Notes under the pieces: model-generated
What the model saw: the letters and a program-made list of their open reading frames with translations, nothing else
The model's database searches: none
Told to the model about the DNA's origin: nothing
Part shown: positions 5,419 to 14,560 of the stretch, one piece after another
Layout of the letters: every line of letters starts with the position of its first letter
How positions within the stretch are numbered: position 1 is the stretch's first letter
Assembly: GCA_934307065.1 (NCBI GenBank)
Contig: CAKRCD010000017.1
Coordinates: 1 to 40,540 of the forward strand
DNA: 40,540 nucleotides
Origin: an uncultured Bariatricus sp.
GTDB taxonomy: Bacteria > Bacillota > Clostridia > Lachnospirales > Lachnospiraceae
Reading direction: 5' to 3'
Made by a program: the position numbers and the translations under genes

Positions 5419-8034
5419 TTATCTCCCAAAGAGCTGCACGTAATAATACACATAACCGATGATGGTTCCATCGTAATTGACGTATGGCATCGCAAACACA
5501 CTAATCGCCACTGATTTTGCATAGGTCGAAAGCATATTTGCATTATGACCTGAGGATTCTTTCCAGTCCTTCATGACTTCTTCTACGGAACCTTGATATG
5601 CCGCAATATTCTCTGCACAGGCATTTATCTTTCCGTCAAATGAATATAATGCACCTTCCCCGTTTGGTCTGGTATGGGAAAATGAATAACCAATCTCATA
5701 TCCTCTGATATCAGCAGCCTCCTGTAATGCTGTACTTGCGTCTGCAAGTTCCGGTAATCCGTTAGCAATCCGGTATGCATTCAACTGTTCGAAAATTTTC
5801 TGCGCCATTTCTTTTTCATAATGACCAATCACGACATTTCTGGCTATGTTGTCTTTTCCAAGAGCTACTTCATACTCGATATCGTTATATTCCTGATAAA
5901 TTGTTTTGCATTCTGCACACTGATAATAACGATATTCCGCATCACTTTCAATCAGCACGTACTGATGCTGATGTGACGGGTTTGGTACCCAGACACCATT
6001 GGCATCCACGTAGTATCTGCCATTATCCACCCATTCAGACACTGCCATGATTCCGTCGGCTTTTAGATAATAATTACCTATCCAGGCATTGGTTACATGT
6101 GCTCCGTTTGAATAGAAATAATGATAGTTTCCATCAATGATAACCCAGCCTTTTGCCATGGCTCCACCTGCATGGAAATAGTAAGTATTATCCAGCCATT
6201 CCTGTTCTAAAAGTGCTCCTGTTCCCGGTGCTCCATAGTACCATGTACCGCCAACCTGAATCCAGCCGGTCTGTTTTGCCCCGATTCCATTTAAATAATA
6301 CCATTTTCCATCTAACTTCAGCCAGCCCGTCTGATAGATTCCGGCTCCATTCACATAATAGGTTCCGTTCTCTACCCATTCACTGGTTGCCATCACTCCG
6401 TCTGATTTCAAGTAATAGCTTCCTATCCAGGCATTGGTTACATGTGCTCCGTTCGAATAGAAATAGTGATAGTTTCCATCAATGATAACCCAGCCTTTTG
6501 CCATGGCTCCACCTGCATGGAAATAATAAGTATTATCCAGCCATTCCTGTTCTAAAAGTGCTCCTGTTCCCGGTGCTCCGTAGTACCATGTGCCGCCAAC
6601 CTGAATCCAGCCGGTCTGCTTTACTCCGATTCCGTTTAAGTAGTACCATTTTCCATCCAGCTTCAACCAGCCCGTCTGATAGATTCCGGCTGCATTTACA
6701 TAATAGGTTCCGTTTTCTACCCATTCACTGGTTGCCATAGTTCCATCATCTTTCAGAAAATAACTTCCTATCCATCTATTGGACAACCGGTAGCCATCCG
6801 CATCAAAATAGTACCATTTTCCATCAATAACATACCATCCTGACCTTGGAGAGGTGCCGTCTTCCCGCACATACCGGAATCCTTTCGCATCCTGCTTCCA
6901 CCCGGTTTCCGGTTCCGGTGTTGGCTCTGGTGTTGGCTCTGGTGTTGGTTCTGGCGTCGGTTCCGGGGTTGGTTCCGGAGTTACGTCAGATTCTGTATAT
7001 TCTTTTTCAGCGATTGGATATTCTGAAAAGAATGCGCTGGAAGCAGTATGACTGCCAAATTCATCGGTACCTTTCAGGAAGAAACGATAGTTCTTCCAGC
7101 CGGCATCCCATGTTGCATCCGCCTGATAATATTTCTCTCCTAATTTGATAATATTCCATGCATGAGGACCGCCATTTCCGATTCCGGTAATAATTCGGGA
7201 ATCAATACCGGCTGTTTCCAACATGCGGTATAATAAAGTCGCATACCCCTGGCAGACGGATGTATGATTCATCATTGCCGCATATGCCGTATATTGCAGC
7301 TTATAATTCGTATCGTCCAAATGGTCATGATCGTAGGTAACATGTTCACAGATATAGTCATAAATTAATTTTACTTTTTTATAATCATTATTCGCAGAAT
7401 TTGACACATCCAGTTCATGAAGAACAGCATCAATTTTTGCTTTCAATTCCTGCTCCTGCTCATAAGTCGTATAGTAAGTAAATGATACCAGATAGGTGTA
7501 ATAATATAAATTTTCTTCGGCATTATAATAATAAGATACCTCTGCCGAATAGCCGCCATACGTCCACCGCAGATAATCTCCTCCATCCGGTCTGTCGTTT
7601 TCTGCAAATGCCTGTTCAATCCAACTTCCCATGCGTTTACTGTCGTAGCTTTCTGATGATGCATAATACAGAGTCACATCTGTTTCTCTGTTCAGCATAG
7701 ACTGTCTTAATGCTGCAACTACTGCTGATTCGTCACACTCGTACTGCGGTGCTGCATAGAGACTGATTTCTGATTCAGAGCCACGATATAACACTTCTTC
7801 ACTCAGGACATCCTGATAAAGTGGATTAACCTGTGCTTCTGTAGCATAATCAAGCTGCTGATCGCTTTCTGCCAACCCACTGTTTTCCTCTGTCTGACCG
7901 GATTCTGTCATCTGAGTCATTTCATCTGCCCGCTCTGCTTCCGCTGCCAGTACATTACTTCCGACCGCAGGCAGCATATTTCCGGCAATCATACTGAATG
8001 CCAACAGAACTGTTAAGATTCTTCTTTTCAACAT
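5419..8034 (-). CDS. Secreted transglutaminase-like, wall-binding-repeat, CAP-domain protein
   Basis: The start is taken as the ATG at 8034, preceded by GAGGG at 5 nt, giving 871 residues and a clean signal peptide (MLKRRILTVLL to VLAAEAE). ATGs 12 and 21 nt upstream lack a good site. The order is signal peptide; an unassigned segment to about 205; a transglutaminase/protease-like fold with Cys261 (SVCQGYA), His291 (HAWN) and Asp306 (DATWD); a Pro-Thr-Pro-Glu linker (352-376); wall-binding repeats (378-687); one degenerate CxxC module ending in YQEYND; and a CAP domain (about 737-871) with SHTRPNGE, AENIA and SGHNAN. Microbial proteins of this fold can be peptidases or cross-linkers, and which applies here is unknown. 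The repeats contain a recent 345-bp tandem duplication. Promoter and terminator signals flank it, suggesting a single-gene transcript. Confidence 0.85.
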   Translation of the reverse strand: MLKRRILTVLLAFSMIAGNMLPAVGSNVLAAEAERADEMTQMTESGQTEENSGLAESDQQLDYATEAQVNPLYQDVLSEEVLYRGSESEISLYAAPQYECDESAVVAALRQSMLNRETDVTLYYASSESYDSKRMGSWIEQAFAENDRPDGGDYLRWTYGGYSAEVSYYYNAEENLYYYTYLVSFTYYTTYEQEQELKAKIDAVLHELDVSNSANNDYKKVKLIYDYICEHVTYDHDHLDDTNYKLQYTAYAAMMNHTSVCQGYATLLYRMLETAGIDSRIITGIGNGGPHAWNIIKLGEKYYQADATWDAGWKNYRFFLKGTDEFGSHTASSAFFSEYPIAEKEYTESDVTPEPTPEPTPEPTPEPTPEPTPEPETGWKQDAKGFRYVREDGTSPRSGWYVIDGKWYYFDADGYRLSNRWIGSYFLKDDGTMATSEWVENGTYYVNAAGIYQTGWLKLDGKWYYLNGIGVKQTGWIQVGGTWYYGAPGTGALLEQEWLDNTYYFHAGGAMAKGWVIIDGNYHYFYSNGAHVTNAWIGSYYLKSDGVMATSEWVENGTYYVNGAGIYQTGWLKLDGKWYYLNGIGAKQTGWIQVGGTWYYGAPGTGALLEQEWLDNTYYFHAGGAMAKGWVIIDGNYHYFYSNGAHVTNAWIGNYYLKADGIMAVSEWVDNGRYYVDANGVWVPNPSHQHQYVLIESDAEYRYYQCAECKTIYQEYNDIEYEVALGKDNIARNVVIGHYEKEMAQKIFEQLNAYRIANGLPELADASTALQEAADIRGYEIGYSFSHTRPNGEGALYSFDGKINACAENIAAYQGSVEEVMKDWKESSGHNANMLSTYAKSVAISVFAMPYVNYDGTIIGYVYYYVQLFGR
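6085..6774 (-). repeat. 345-bp tandem duplication in wall-binding repeats
   Basis: Two near-identical direct copies, 6774-6430 and 6429-6085, each encode 115 residues from WIGSY to HVTNA. The period was confirmed at three equivalent Trp codons spaced 345 nt apart (6774, 6429, 6084). Only a few substitutions separate the copies, so this is a recent expansion or is maintained by gene conversion. Confidence 0.85.
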
Positions 8035-8073
8035 TTCATCCCTCATTTCTCTCATTTGTAAGATTTAGTATTC

Positions 8074-8115
8074 TGTTCTTACAACTATTGTACATGAATC
8101 CTGGTATTCCAACAA
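8074..8115 (-). promoter_or_regulatory. Candidate promoter of the transglutaminase/CAP protein
   Basis: On the minus strand TTGTTG is followed after 17 nt by TACAAT (5 of 6 to consensus) in the gap just downstream of the previous terminator. The -35 is weak. The match is plausible mainly because a terminator precedes it and a gene starts some 60 nt later. Confidence 0.3.
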
Positions 8116-8161
8116 GTAAAAAAATGAGAATGATATCCTTACGATACATCATTCCCATTTT
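8115..8161 (-). terminator. Rho-independent terminator closing the polysaccharide/NlpC unit
   Basis: Arms 8121-8134 and 8148-8161 pair over 14 bp with one mismatch. On the minus strand the stem is followed by seven T residues. It lies 27 nt after the stop of the NlpC/P60 gene and marks the end of the long leftward transcript. Confidence 0.85.
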
Positions 8162-8187
8162 CATCCTCGTGTTATATAATTTTCTTA

Positions 8188-9525
8188 TTAAAACACCCTT
8201 CTTACATATGCCAAATCATTTTCTTTGTCATAGTAATCATATCTGTCCGCATTTTCTATACAAGTACCTTTCCTGGTATTTAATGCGTGGATAATCATTC
8301 CGTTACCCAGATAAATAGCCACATGGCCCACGCTTCCGTTTCTCACATAGAAAAGCAAGTCTCCCGGCTGCCATGCAGTTTTATCATTGACATCAATACC
8401 GGTTCCGCACCAGGACTGTTCACTGGCTGTACGTGGCAGGCTGATTCCAAATGCATTTCCCATAATCCACTGTACAAATCCACTGCAATCCCATCCGGAA
8501 GGACTGCTGCCGCCATATCTGTATGGTGTACCTTCATAAGATTTTACCGTCTCAAGCATGGCTGTGATATCCTGCAGCCATTCACCGCTTCCGTTAAAGC
8601 TATGCGTTGCTCCGTCAATCACGTAACTGCCGGTTACCATAGCACCGCTCTCTCTGAGATAATACCATTTCCCATTTAAGAGAATCCAGCCCGTATGCAT
8701 AGCTCCGTCTTCTTTCAGATAATACCAGAATCCGTTAATCCACTGCCAGCCTGTCTGCTTCACTCCGGTTCCACCGAAATAAAACCATGTATCATCCAGA
8801 TATTTCCAGCCGTTTCGGATTTCTCCGCTTTCTTCTAAGAAATAGTGCGCACCATCAATATCCTGTTCTCCTCGCAGCATAATGCCTTCTTCATTCAAAA
8901 AGTACCATTTGCTATAGAGATACAGCCATCCTTTATGTTCTGCTCCCGAAGCGTTGAAATAATACCATTCCTCGTCCAGATACTGCCAGCCGGTTACCAT
9001 TGCACCACCGGAGCATAGATAATATGTATTTCCATTGATTTCATGCATTCCTGTCTGCATCACACCTTCTTCGTCTAAATAGTACCAGTAACCGCCATTC
9101 CACAACCAGCCTGTGTGCTTATTGCCGCCAGCATCAAAGTAATACCACACATCATCCAGATATCTCCAGCCTACAGCCATATAGCCTCTGGCATCAAACC
9201 AGTAATCGACTCCGTTTATCTCACGCCAGCTGCTTACCGGATAAGTGCCGTCTTCATATTCATACCACCAACCTACTGTGTTAATTTTCCAGATGCCTTT
9301 CTTCTCTTCCGGCTCCAGTGATGGAAGTTCCGCATCCTCTTTCATTTCCGCATTCTCAGCGTCTGAATCATCTGTGTTCAAATACAAACCTGTCTGCTCT
9401 GCATTTTCCTCACTAATGACATTGTTTATTTCTACCTCATTTGCACATACCGTACTTACTGGCAATCCGGCAAACATAAGAATCACACTGCTCGCCAAGC
9501 CAGCCTTTATTACTATTTCTTTCAT
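8188..9525 (-). CDS. Secreted NlpC/P60 endopeptidase with wall-binding repeats
   Basis: The product is a probable peptidoglycan endopeptidase cutting within stem peptides. Read from the ATG at 9525 (445 residues), it has a signal peptide (MKEIVIKAG to VCANEVE), an acidic spacer, GW/WYY wall-binding repeats (about 80-310) and a C-terminal NlpC/P60 domain (about 320-445). The catalytic Cys347 lies in WDCSGF, His401 in GHVAIYLG, and His413 is the third polar residue. A TTG 12 nt upstream (9537) is an alternative start but has no ribosome binding site. The gene starts 21 nt after the stop of the O-antigen ligase-like gene with no terminator between, so it is probably the last gene of the glycan operon. 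That supports a role in wall turnover at sites of glycan attachment, which is inference. Confidence 0.88.
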   Translation of the reverse strand: MKEIVIKAGLASSVILMFAGLPVSTVCANEVEINNVISEENAEQTGLYLNTDDSDAENAEMKEDAELPSLEPEEKKGIWKINTVGWWYEYEDGTYPVSSWREINGVDYWFDARGYMAVGWRYLDDVWYYFDAGGNKHTGWLWNGGYWYYLDEEGVMQTGMHEINGNTYYLCSGGAMVTGWQYLDEEWYYFNASGAEHKGWLYLYSKWYFLNEEGIMLRGEQDIDGAHYFLEESGEIRNGWKYLDDTWFYFGGTGVKQTGWQWINGFWYYLKEDGAMHTGWILLNGKWYYLRESGAMVTGSYVIDGATHSFNGSGEWLQDITAMLETVKSYEGTPYRYGGSSPSGWDCSGFVQWIMGNAFGISLPRTASEQSWCGTGIDVNDKTAWQPGDLLFYVRNGSVGHVAIYLGNGMIIHALNTRKGTCIENADRYDYYDKENDLAYVRRVF

Positions 9526-9546
9526 TCGTTTTTCCAAATCTACTTT

Positions 9547-11067
9547 CTATTTTGTTTCATTGTTCTCGCAGGATTTTACTTCCTTTCTGAAATTGCTTTT
9601 CAACAAAAAACCAAGCATAAAGCCAAGCCAGATGGTTATTCCCAAATTCTCTATAGCATTTCCACTGTAATATGCTACGAAGCAGGAAAGTCCTACACCC
9701 AAAACAAAGGAACAGTTGTACATGGTTGCTTTTTCCTTAAACTTTAACAGCATAAGAACAATCATCAGAACGATAATTCCGATATATGGTCCCAATAATA
9801 AAATCACACCCAAAACACCAACTGAATAATACTGATATAAGAAATCCTTTTCCAGATTATAAATATGGGATGTTCGGGTAAATCCGATTCCAAACCAGTC
9901 ATCACCCTTATTATTGTTAATTTCTTTGACCCTCTGTAGCATTTTTTCTTCCACTGTACGGTTCTGCATGGTTACAGATGGAGGATTATTCTTATATAGG
10001 TCATACCAGAATACCGGGTCATATTGATATGGATAGCTGTCTTCCAGAAACTGTGTTTTAATCGATAAATCCTTGTAATTTTCATCGAAGAAACGAATCA
10101 GTTCTTCTTCTGTCTCATTTTCAGGCTCTTTTCGTTCATTATCTGAATCTTCTTCGTCTATTTCTTCCGAATACTGCTCATCAAACTGCATTTTCATGGT
10201 GGATGGCGACACACGGTACACTCCAAAGCTGACCACGATGATTACAACCATGCCGATACATACCCACCTGTTAAGCTCTGTATCATGTTTCAAGATACTT
10301 GTCACAAGATAAATGACAGCCATAAGTATAGAAACAATAATCACACTGAACGCAGTTGCCTTTGTTCCAATCATAAGAAGTGCAATTGCCTGTATCAAAA
10401 TTGCCAGAAAATTCCATACCTTTTTCTTAACAGCAAACACATAAAACAAATATGGATAAGCCAGAACCATTACCGTTGATGTAATGCTCATATAGAACCA
10501 GCCTTTTGATGCTAATTGATTTGATATAAAATCTTCCTGATGAATAAACCAGTCTATAATATTTCCGGAAATCAACTCACCTGTATAGGAACCGTAGCTT
10601 ATCATAAATAAATTTGTCAGCACAATACTGAGCGACATTACCATTGCAATTCCTATCACACACTTTTCAAAGGTTTCTTTATTAATCTTTGAATTATAAG
10701 TAAAGTAAATTACGGAAATCGGAATACACATTCTGACAATATACAGAAGTTCTGATATCAGACTGTAATTAAAATCCCCCGGCACGACTGAATGGAACTG
10801 CAGACAGTTATAATGATGTCCGATAAAATATAATCCTATCAAAGCTAAGTATGCCATAAGAATCCAGTATTTTTTGTTGAATTTTATCACAAAAAAAGAT
10901 AAAACTGCCAGAATCATAATCAAACCGATTCGGACTAATGTCGGAATCGTGAAACCAACGATTTCCGGCAGTGTCCCGTCATTTAACCATCGGATATCCA
11001 ATACAGGCTGTATCATCACGAGAGTCAACAGCAGATAATAATACACTTTTTCTAATTTCTTATTCAT
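9547..11067 (-). CDS. O-antigen ligase/polymerase-like membrane protein
   Basis: The product is a 506-residue polytopic protein with about ten to twelve hydrophobic segments. It has a large extracytoplasmic-type loop (about 290-400) beginning with a very acidic run (EEIDEEDSDNERKEPENE) and continuing to a WFGIGFTRT motif. This layout fits the O-antigen ligase / Wzy polymerase superfamily, whose members join lipid-linked repeat units or transfer finished glycans. Which of these it does cannot be told from sequence. AAGGG lies 7 nt before the ATG. The context, with a flippase and sugar transferase in the same locus, suggests it is the polymerase of a Wzx/Wzy-type pathway. Confidence 0.75.
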   Translation of the reverse strand: MNKKLEKVYYYLLLTLVMIQPVLDIRWLNDGTLPEIVGFTIPTLVRIGLIMILAVLSFFVIKFNKKYWILMAYLALIGLYFIGHHYNCLQFHSVVPGDFNYSLISELLYIVRMCIPISVIYFTYNSKINKETFEKCVIGIAMVMSLSIVLTNLFMISYGSYTGELISGNIIDWFIHQEDFISNQLASKGWFYMSITSTVMVLAYPYLFYVFAVKKKVWNFLAILIQAIALLMIGTKATAFSVIIVSILMAVIYLVTSILKHDTELNRWVCIGMVVIIVVSFGVYRVSPSTMKMQFDEQYSEEIDEEDSDNERKEPENETEEELIRFFDENYKDLSIKTQFLEDSYPYQYDPVFWYDLYKNNPPSVTMQNRTVEEKMLQRVKEINNNKGDDWFGIGFTRTSHIYNLEKDFLYQYYSVGVLGVILLLGPYIGIIVLMIVLMLLKFKEKATMYNCSFVLGVGLSCFVAYYSGNAIENLGITIWLGFMLGFLLKSNFRKEVKSCENNETK

Positions 11068-11104
11068 ATCTAATCCCTTTTTCTTCCTTACATTCCACCT
11101 GTTC

Positions 11105-11824
11105 TTATTTCATTACTCTCATTTTCATAATTTTTGCGATAAATCGGATATTGCTTGTGAAAAATCTGCCCAGACGTTTCGGCTCACAGGCAATCCGATA
11201 CAGCCATTCCAGATTGCATTTGATAAAAAATTCAGGCGCTCTTTTCTTTGTTCCGCTTAAAACATCAAAGCTGCCCCCAACCCCAACGAAAATGCCTTTT
11301 TCAAATTTATCATAATGTTTTTCTATCAGTAGCTCCTGCTGCGGGATTCCAAGCGCAACCAGAACAATGTCCGGCTTCTTTTCCACAATCTGATCAAATA
11401 TTTTATCTTTGTCCTTTTCATACCCATTTGCATAACCTGCAATCACGATTTCTGAATATGCAGACTGGATTTTCTGAACTAATGTATGGACAACTTCTTC
11501 TTTTGCCCCAAACAAAAAGATGGATTTCCCCTGTCTGTCAGCCTCTTCGATAAGGAACTGTGAAAGTTCCACTCCGGTCACTCTGCCTTTTACCTTATAG
11601 CCAAGTATCCCTGCTGCCTTCACTACACCGATTCCATCCGGTACAATCTGTGTATGTACATTTTTCAGAACAGAATCAAATGCTGCATGATTCTGCCCGA
11701 TCATCATTGTTTCCGGATTGGCAGTAACCACAAAAGTTTTTACATTATTTTTCAGATTCTCTGCCAGAATCTTCTGGAAACTCTCCTGTCCGTCCAAAAA
11801 CAGTTTTTCAAAATATTCCTTCAT
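11105..11824 (-). CDS. tagA: WecG/TagA/CpsF-family ManNAc-type glycosyltransferase
   Basis: The product is a GT26-family enzyme of 239 residues. Family members add N-acetylmannosamine (or a related sugar) to polyprenyl-diphospho-GlcNAc, forming the linkage disaccharide of wall teichoic acid or an enterobacterial-type glycan. Visible signatures are IVPDGIGVVKAAGILG with GRVTGVEL, FLFGAKEEV, IVLVALGIPQQE, GVGGSFDVLSGTKKRAPEF, and the terminal LEWLYRIACEPKRLGR. It sits between the glycerophosphotransferase and the polymerase-like gene, and a UDP-GlcNAc 2-epimerase that could supply UDP-ManNAc lies three genes upstream. The exact acceptor is inferred. The symbol is by family and context. Confidence 0.85.
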   Translation of the reverse strand: MKEYFEKLFLDGQESFQKILAENLKNNVKTFVVTANPETMMIGQNHAAFDSVLKNVHTQIVPDGIGVVKAAGILGYKVKGRVTGVELSQFLIEEADRQGKSIFLFGAKEEVVHTLVQKIQSAYSEIVIAGYANGYEKDKDKIFDQIVEKKPDIVLVALGIPQQELLIEKHYDKFEKGIFVGVGGSFDVLSGTKKRAPEFFIKCNLEWLYRIACEPKRLGRFFTSNIRFIAKIMKMRVMK

Positions 11825-11844
11825 TTCCTATCCCTCTCTATGCT

Positions 11845-13005
11845 CTATAGAAATTCTTCCATGTTTTCATTTCCTGGCTTCTCAAAGAATCCTTTTTTCA
11901 GTAATCGATAGAACCGTTCGCATACATGTCCGTCATTTTTTTCATTATAGCGCTGGAGATATGCCGCATACTGCTCTGCATATTTCTGCTGTATTTCGTC
12001 GATATGTTCTACTGCATGGATGAGTTCTTCTTCTGTTTTTATAATCGGTCCGGATAGATGGTCCAAATAATTATAATAAAAATCACGTTCTTTCATGTAC
12101 GCTTCTAAATCGTACATGTAGTACAGAATTGGTCTCTTTAACAGAGAATATTCGATACTTACGCTGGAATAGTCTGTAATCATAATATCAGATGCCATAT
12201 ACAGCTCATAAATATCCGGATACTGATTGCCGTCAATCACGGAAATATCGTATTCCTGAATATCCAGCCTGTTCTTTACTTCCGGATGAAGTCTCAGAAT
12301 CACTCTCACATTTTCCATCTGACATAATTTCTGAATTGGCAGATGGATTTTATCCAGGTTAAAATCTTCTTCCCGGAATGTCGGTGCATATAAAATAACA
12401 GTTTCTCCTGGTTTAACCCCCATCTTTTTGCGCAGGACATCATACTGTCCTGCATCCATATTTACCAGAACATCGGACCTGCAGCTTCCCAGAAGCAGTC
12501 TCGGAATCTTCAGATTCAATGCTGTTTTAATATAGGCTTGACTTACCAGGTCCGTTGCAATGTAGTAATCCCACTCCCGTGCATGGGGCATGGTCTCACC
12601 AGTATTGACCAGTCGACCCTTGATATCATAACCTTCCTTTTTCGTTGCTCCCGGTCCATGCCAAAGCTGGATGTAAATCTGTCCGTCCCGCTTCTTCACA
12701 ATATTGTCTACACTGTGGGTACGCATCCAGTACTTACTTGTCATCAGATGATAATAATATCCAAGTGTACGTTTGTACACAATCTCATCTTCCGGCACAT
12801 CACATGTATCTTTTCCTTTCGTCACAGCCCATTTGAACTCAAAATTCTGAATATGATTCCGTTTGACATAATCATAAAATGCCTTTGGATGATCTTTGAT
12901 TTCTCCGGTTCCTGTCTCGAACATGATTTTATTTTCTTTTACCGGACAGAACGAAAAAAGAAACTGTAAAATTCCACCGGATACTTTCTTAACCAACGCT
13001 TTCAT
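11845..13005 (-). CDS. CDP-glycerol glycerophosphotransferase family protein (TagB/TagF-like)
   Basis: The family transfers glycerol- or ribitol-phosphate from CDP-polyols to wall glycan primers on the inner membrane face. The start is the ATG at 13005, with AGGGGG 7 nt upstream, giving 386 residues and a 17-nt overlap with the flippase gene. The open frame extends 17 codons further but without a start signal. Family motifs seen are LWHGPG, LLGSCRSD, ILYAPTFRE, VILRLHPE, and ITDYSSVSIEYSLLKRPILYY with the following YMYDLEAY. The short N-terminal region suggests one catalytic domain, as in TagB, rather than the long TagF. Neither a CDP-glycerol synthase (tagD) nor an ABC exporter (tagGH) is in the window, so the polyol-phosphate may be a modification rather than the main chain. 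Confidence 0.85.
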   Translation of the reverse strand: MKALVKKVSGGILQFLFSFCPVKENKIMFETGTGEIKDHPKAFYDYVKRNHIQNFEFKWAVTKGKDTCDVPEDEIVYKRTLGYYYHLMTSKYWMRTHSVDNIVKKRDGQIYIQLWHGPGATKKEGYDIKGRLVNTGETMPHAREWDYYIATDLVSQAYIKTALNLKIPRLLLGSCRSDVLVNMDAGQYDVLRKKMGVKPGETVILYAPTFREEDFNLDKIHLPIQKLCQMENVRVILRLHPEVKNRLDIQEYDISVIDGNQYPDIYELYMASDIMITDYSSVSIEYSLLKRPILYYMYDLEAYMKERDFYYNYLDHLSGPIIKTEEELIHAVEHIDEIQQKYAEQYAAYLQRYNEKNDGHVCERFYRLLKKGFFEKPGNENMEEFL

Positions 13006-14527
13006 TTGCTTTCCCCCTATGAAATATTCCAAACAGCATATCCTTACACTGTACAAGCAGTCTCCGGAAGCTCTTGAATCCGAGACTGAAGATAATTACC
13101 AGAAGGATAAGAACCCCTATGGAGTATGCGCAGGAAGTTAAGAACCACATTACATAACCTGATGCGGAAATCTGTGGTAAAAGCATATTGCTTGCCACTG
13201 CAATGGCAACAACCAGTAACGTCACAGTGATATATTTTGCAATATCAAGCCATGGTTTCTTATTAAATACCCGCTTGTACAGATACAACGGAAAATACCA
13301 GAAGTTCGTCAGCAAAGTAGCCACAACAGTCGCAATCAGAACACCCTGAATGCCATATTTTCTTACCAAAACAAATGACAGCACAAGATTAATCACTGAT
13401 TCTGCAATGGATACCAGTTGCAATTCTTTATACAACGCGAAAATATCTTTCAAAATATACTGCGGTCTTCTTACGATTCCATGGAAGAACAGGAATAAAC
13501 TGCATACCAAGGAAACGGTATCAAAGAGTTTATCTTTTCCGACCCAGACTACAATAAATGAATTCATGCAGAATGCCAGCGCAGTTGTCAAGAAACACGC
13601 AATAAAATAAAACATGGTATTAATCATTTCATACGTGTAAAAGCTTCGTTCGCTTCCTTCTTCGGAGTATAACAGATTTCCAAGACTGGAAGTAAGTGAA
13701 CTTCCAATCATGTAAATGAAATCGCTCAGATATTTCGTGATATATTTATAATTAGAGTAAATGATAACGGAAATCGGATTTACAAAGGATGAAATCAGTA
13801 CCACATCCACATTTTCATAGATAACAGAAACAATCTTGTAAATGAAAACGTGCTGCATTCCCCGTATCTTTAATCCCTTTGTATCTTTCACTTCATGTAA
13901 CCATGGATATTCTTTAAATACAATTCTGTTCAAATGCAGATTCATGACGATTCGAAGGAAGAATGAAATAATCAGGACCAGTTCATATGACATTCCCCAC
14001 ATAATAAGCAGAATTTCCATCAGTCCTTCTGCAATCTTATAAATGTTCATCTGAACATTCATTTTATAGGTCTTCTGGTCTGCCTGTAAAACAAACCGTG
14101 GCGAAAACATAAAGTATTCCACCAGGCTCTTTGCCATGAACAGTGCAAAAATCTTCTGCATGTAATGCAAAGACAAGGTATTGTCATTGGCAAGCATCGG
14201 AAGGAAAAAAGATACTACAATTCCTATGGCAATAATGATAAAACAGACTACCCGCAGCATTCTACGGGACAAGGTATAGAAAATACATATCTTATCCTTG
14301 TCGTCTGTCACGAATAACTTATAGTATTCTTTTTGTACCAGAGAACCAATTCCGGCCTCCGCCAATGACAAATACGCAAAAATCTGGAAAAACAACTGAT
14401 TCAGTGCATAAATGTTTTCATCCAATGCATTCTGCCAGACATTTACCTTCCAGAATCCTAAGAAAATCAGGATAATGAAAGGAACTGTACTTGTTATAAA
14501 ATTCTTTAATGAATTTGATTTTCTCAT
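12989..14527 (-). CDS. Polysaccharide flippase (Wzx/MOP superfamily)
   Basis: The 512-residue protein has about 12 to 14 hydrophobic segments and the general character of the polysaccharide transporter branch of the MOP exporters, which move undecaprenyl-linked oligosaccharides outward. Features are NQLFFQIFAYLSLAEAGIGS near the start, the conserved pattern of charged short loops, and EGSERSF in the central loop. GAGGAG precedes the ATG. It overlaps the next gene by 17 nt, which suggests translational coupling. Substrate specificity cannot be read from the sequence. Confidence 0.85.
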   Translation of the reverse strand: MRKSNSLKNFITSTVPFIILIFLGFWKVNVWQNALDENIYALNQLFFQIFAYLSLAEAGIGSLVQKEYYKLFVTDDKDKICIFYTLSRRMLRVVCFIIIAIGIVVSFFLPMLANDNTLSLHYMQKIFALFMAKSLVEYFMFSPRFVLQADQKTYKMNVQMNIYKIAEGLMEILLIMWGMSYELVLIISFFLRIVMNLHLNRIVFKEYPWLHEVKDTKGLKIRGMQHVFIYKIVSVIYENVDVVLISSFVNPISVIIYSNYKYITKYLSDFIYMIGSSLTSSLGNLLYSEEGSERSFYTYEMINTMFYFIACFLTTALAFCMNSFIVVWVGKDKLFDTVSLVCSLFLFFHGIVRRPQYILKDIFALYKELQLVSIAESVINLVLSFVLVRKYGIQGVLIATVVATLLTNFWYFPLYLYKRVFNKKPWLDIAKYITVTLLVVAIAVASNMLLPQISASGYVMWFLTSCAYSIGVLILLVIIFSLGFKSFRRLLVQCKDMLFGIFHRGKANESVG

Positions 14528-14560
14528 TTTATGCTCCTCTTCACGTTCTGCAAATATGGC

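Noticed and set aside
6854..7051. Open frame with repeated GVGSG on the plus strand
   Set aside because: It is the antisense reading of the Pro-Thr-Pro-Glu linker of the transglutaminase/CAP gene.
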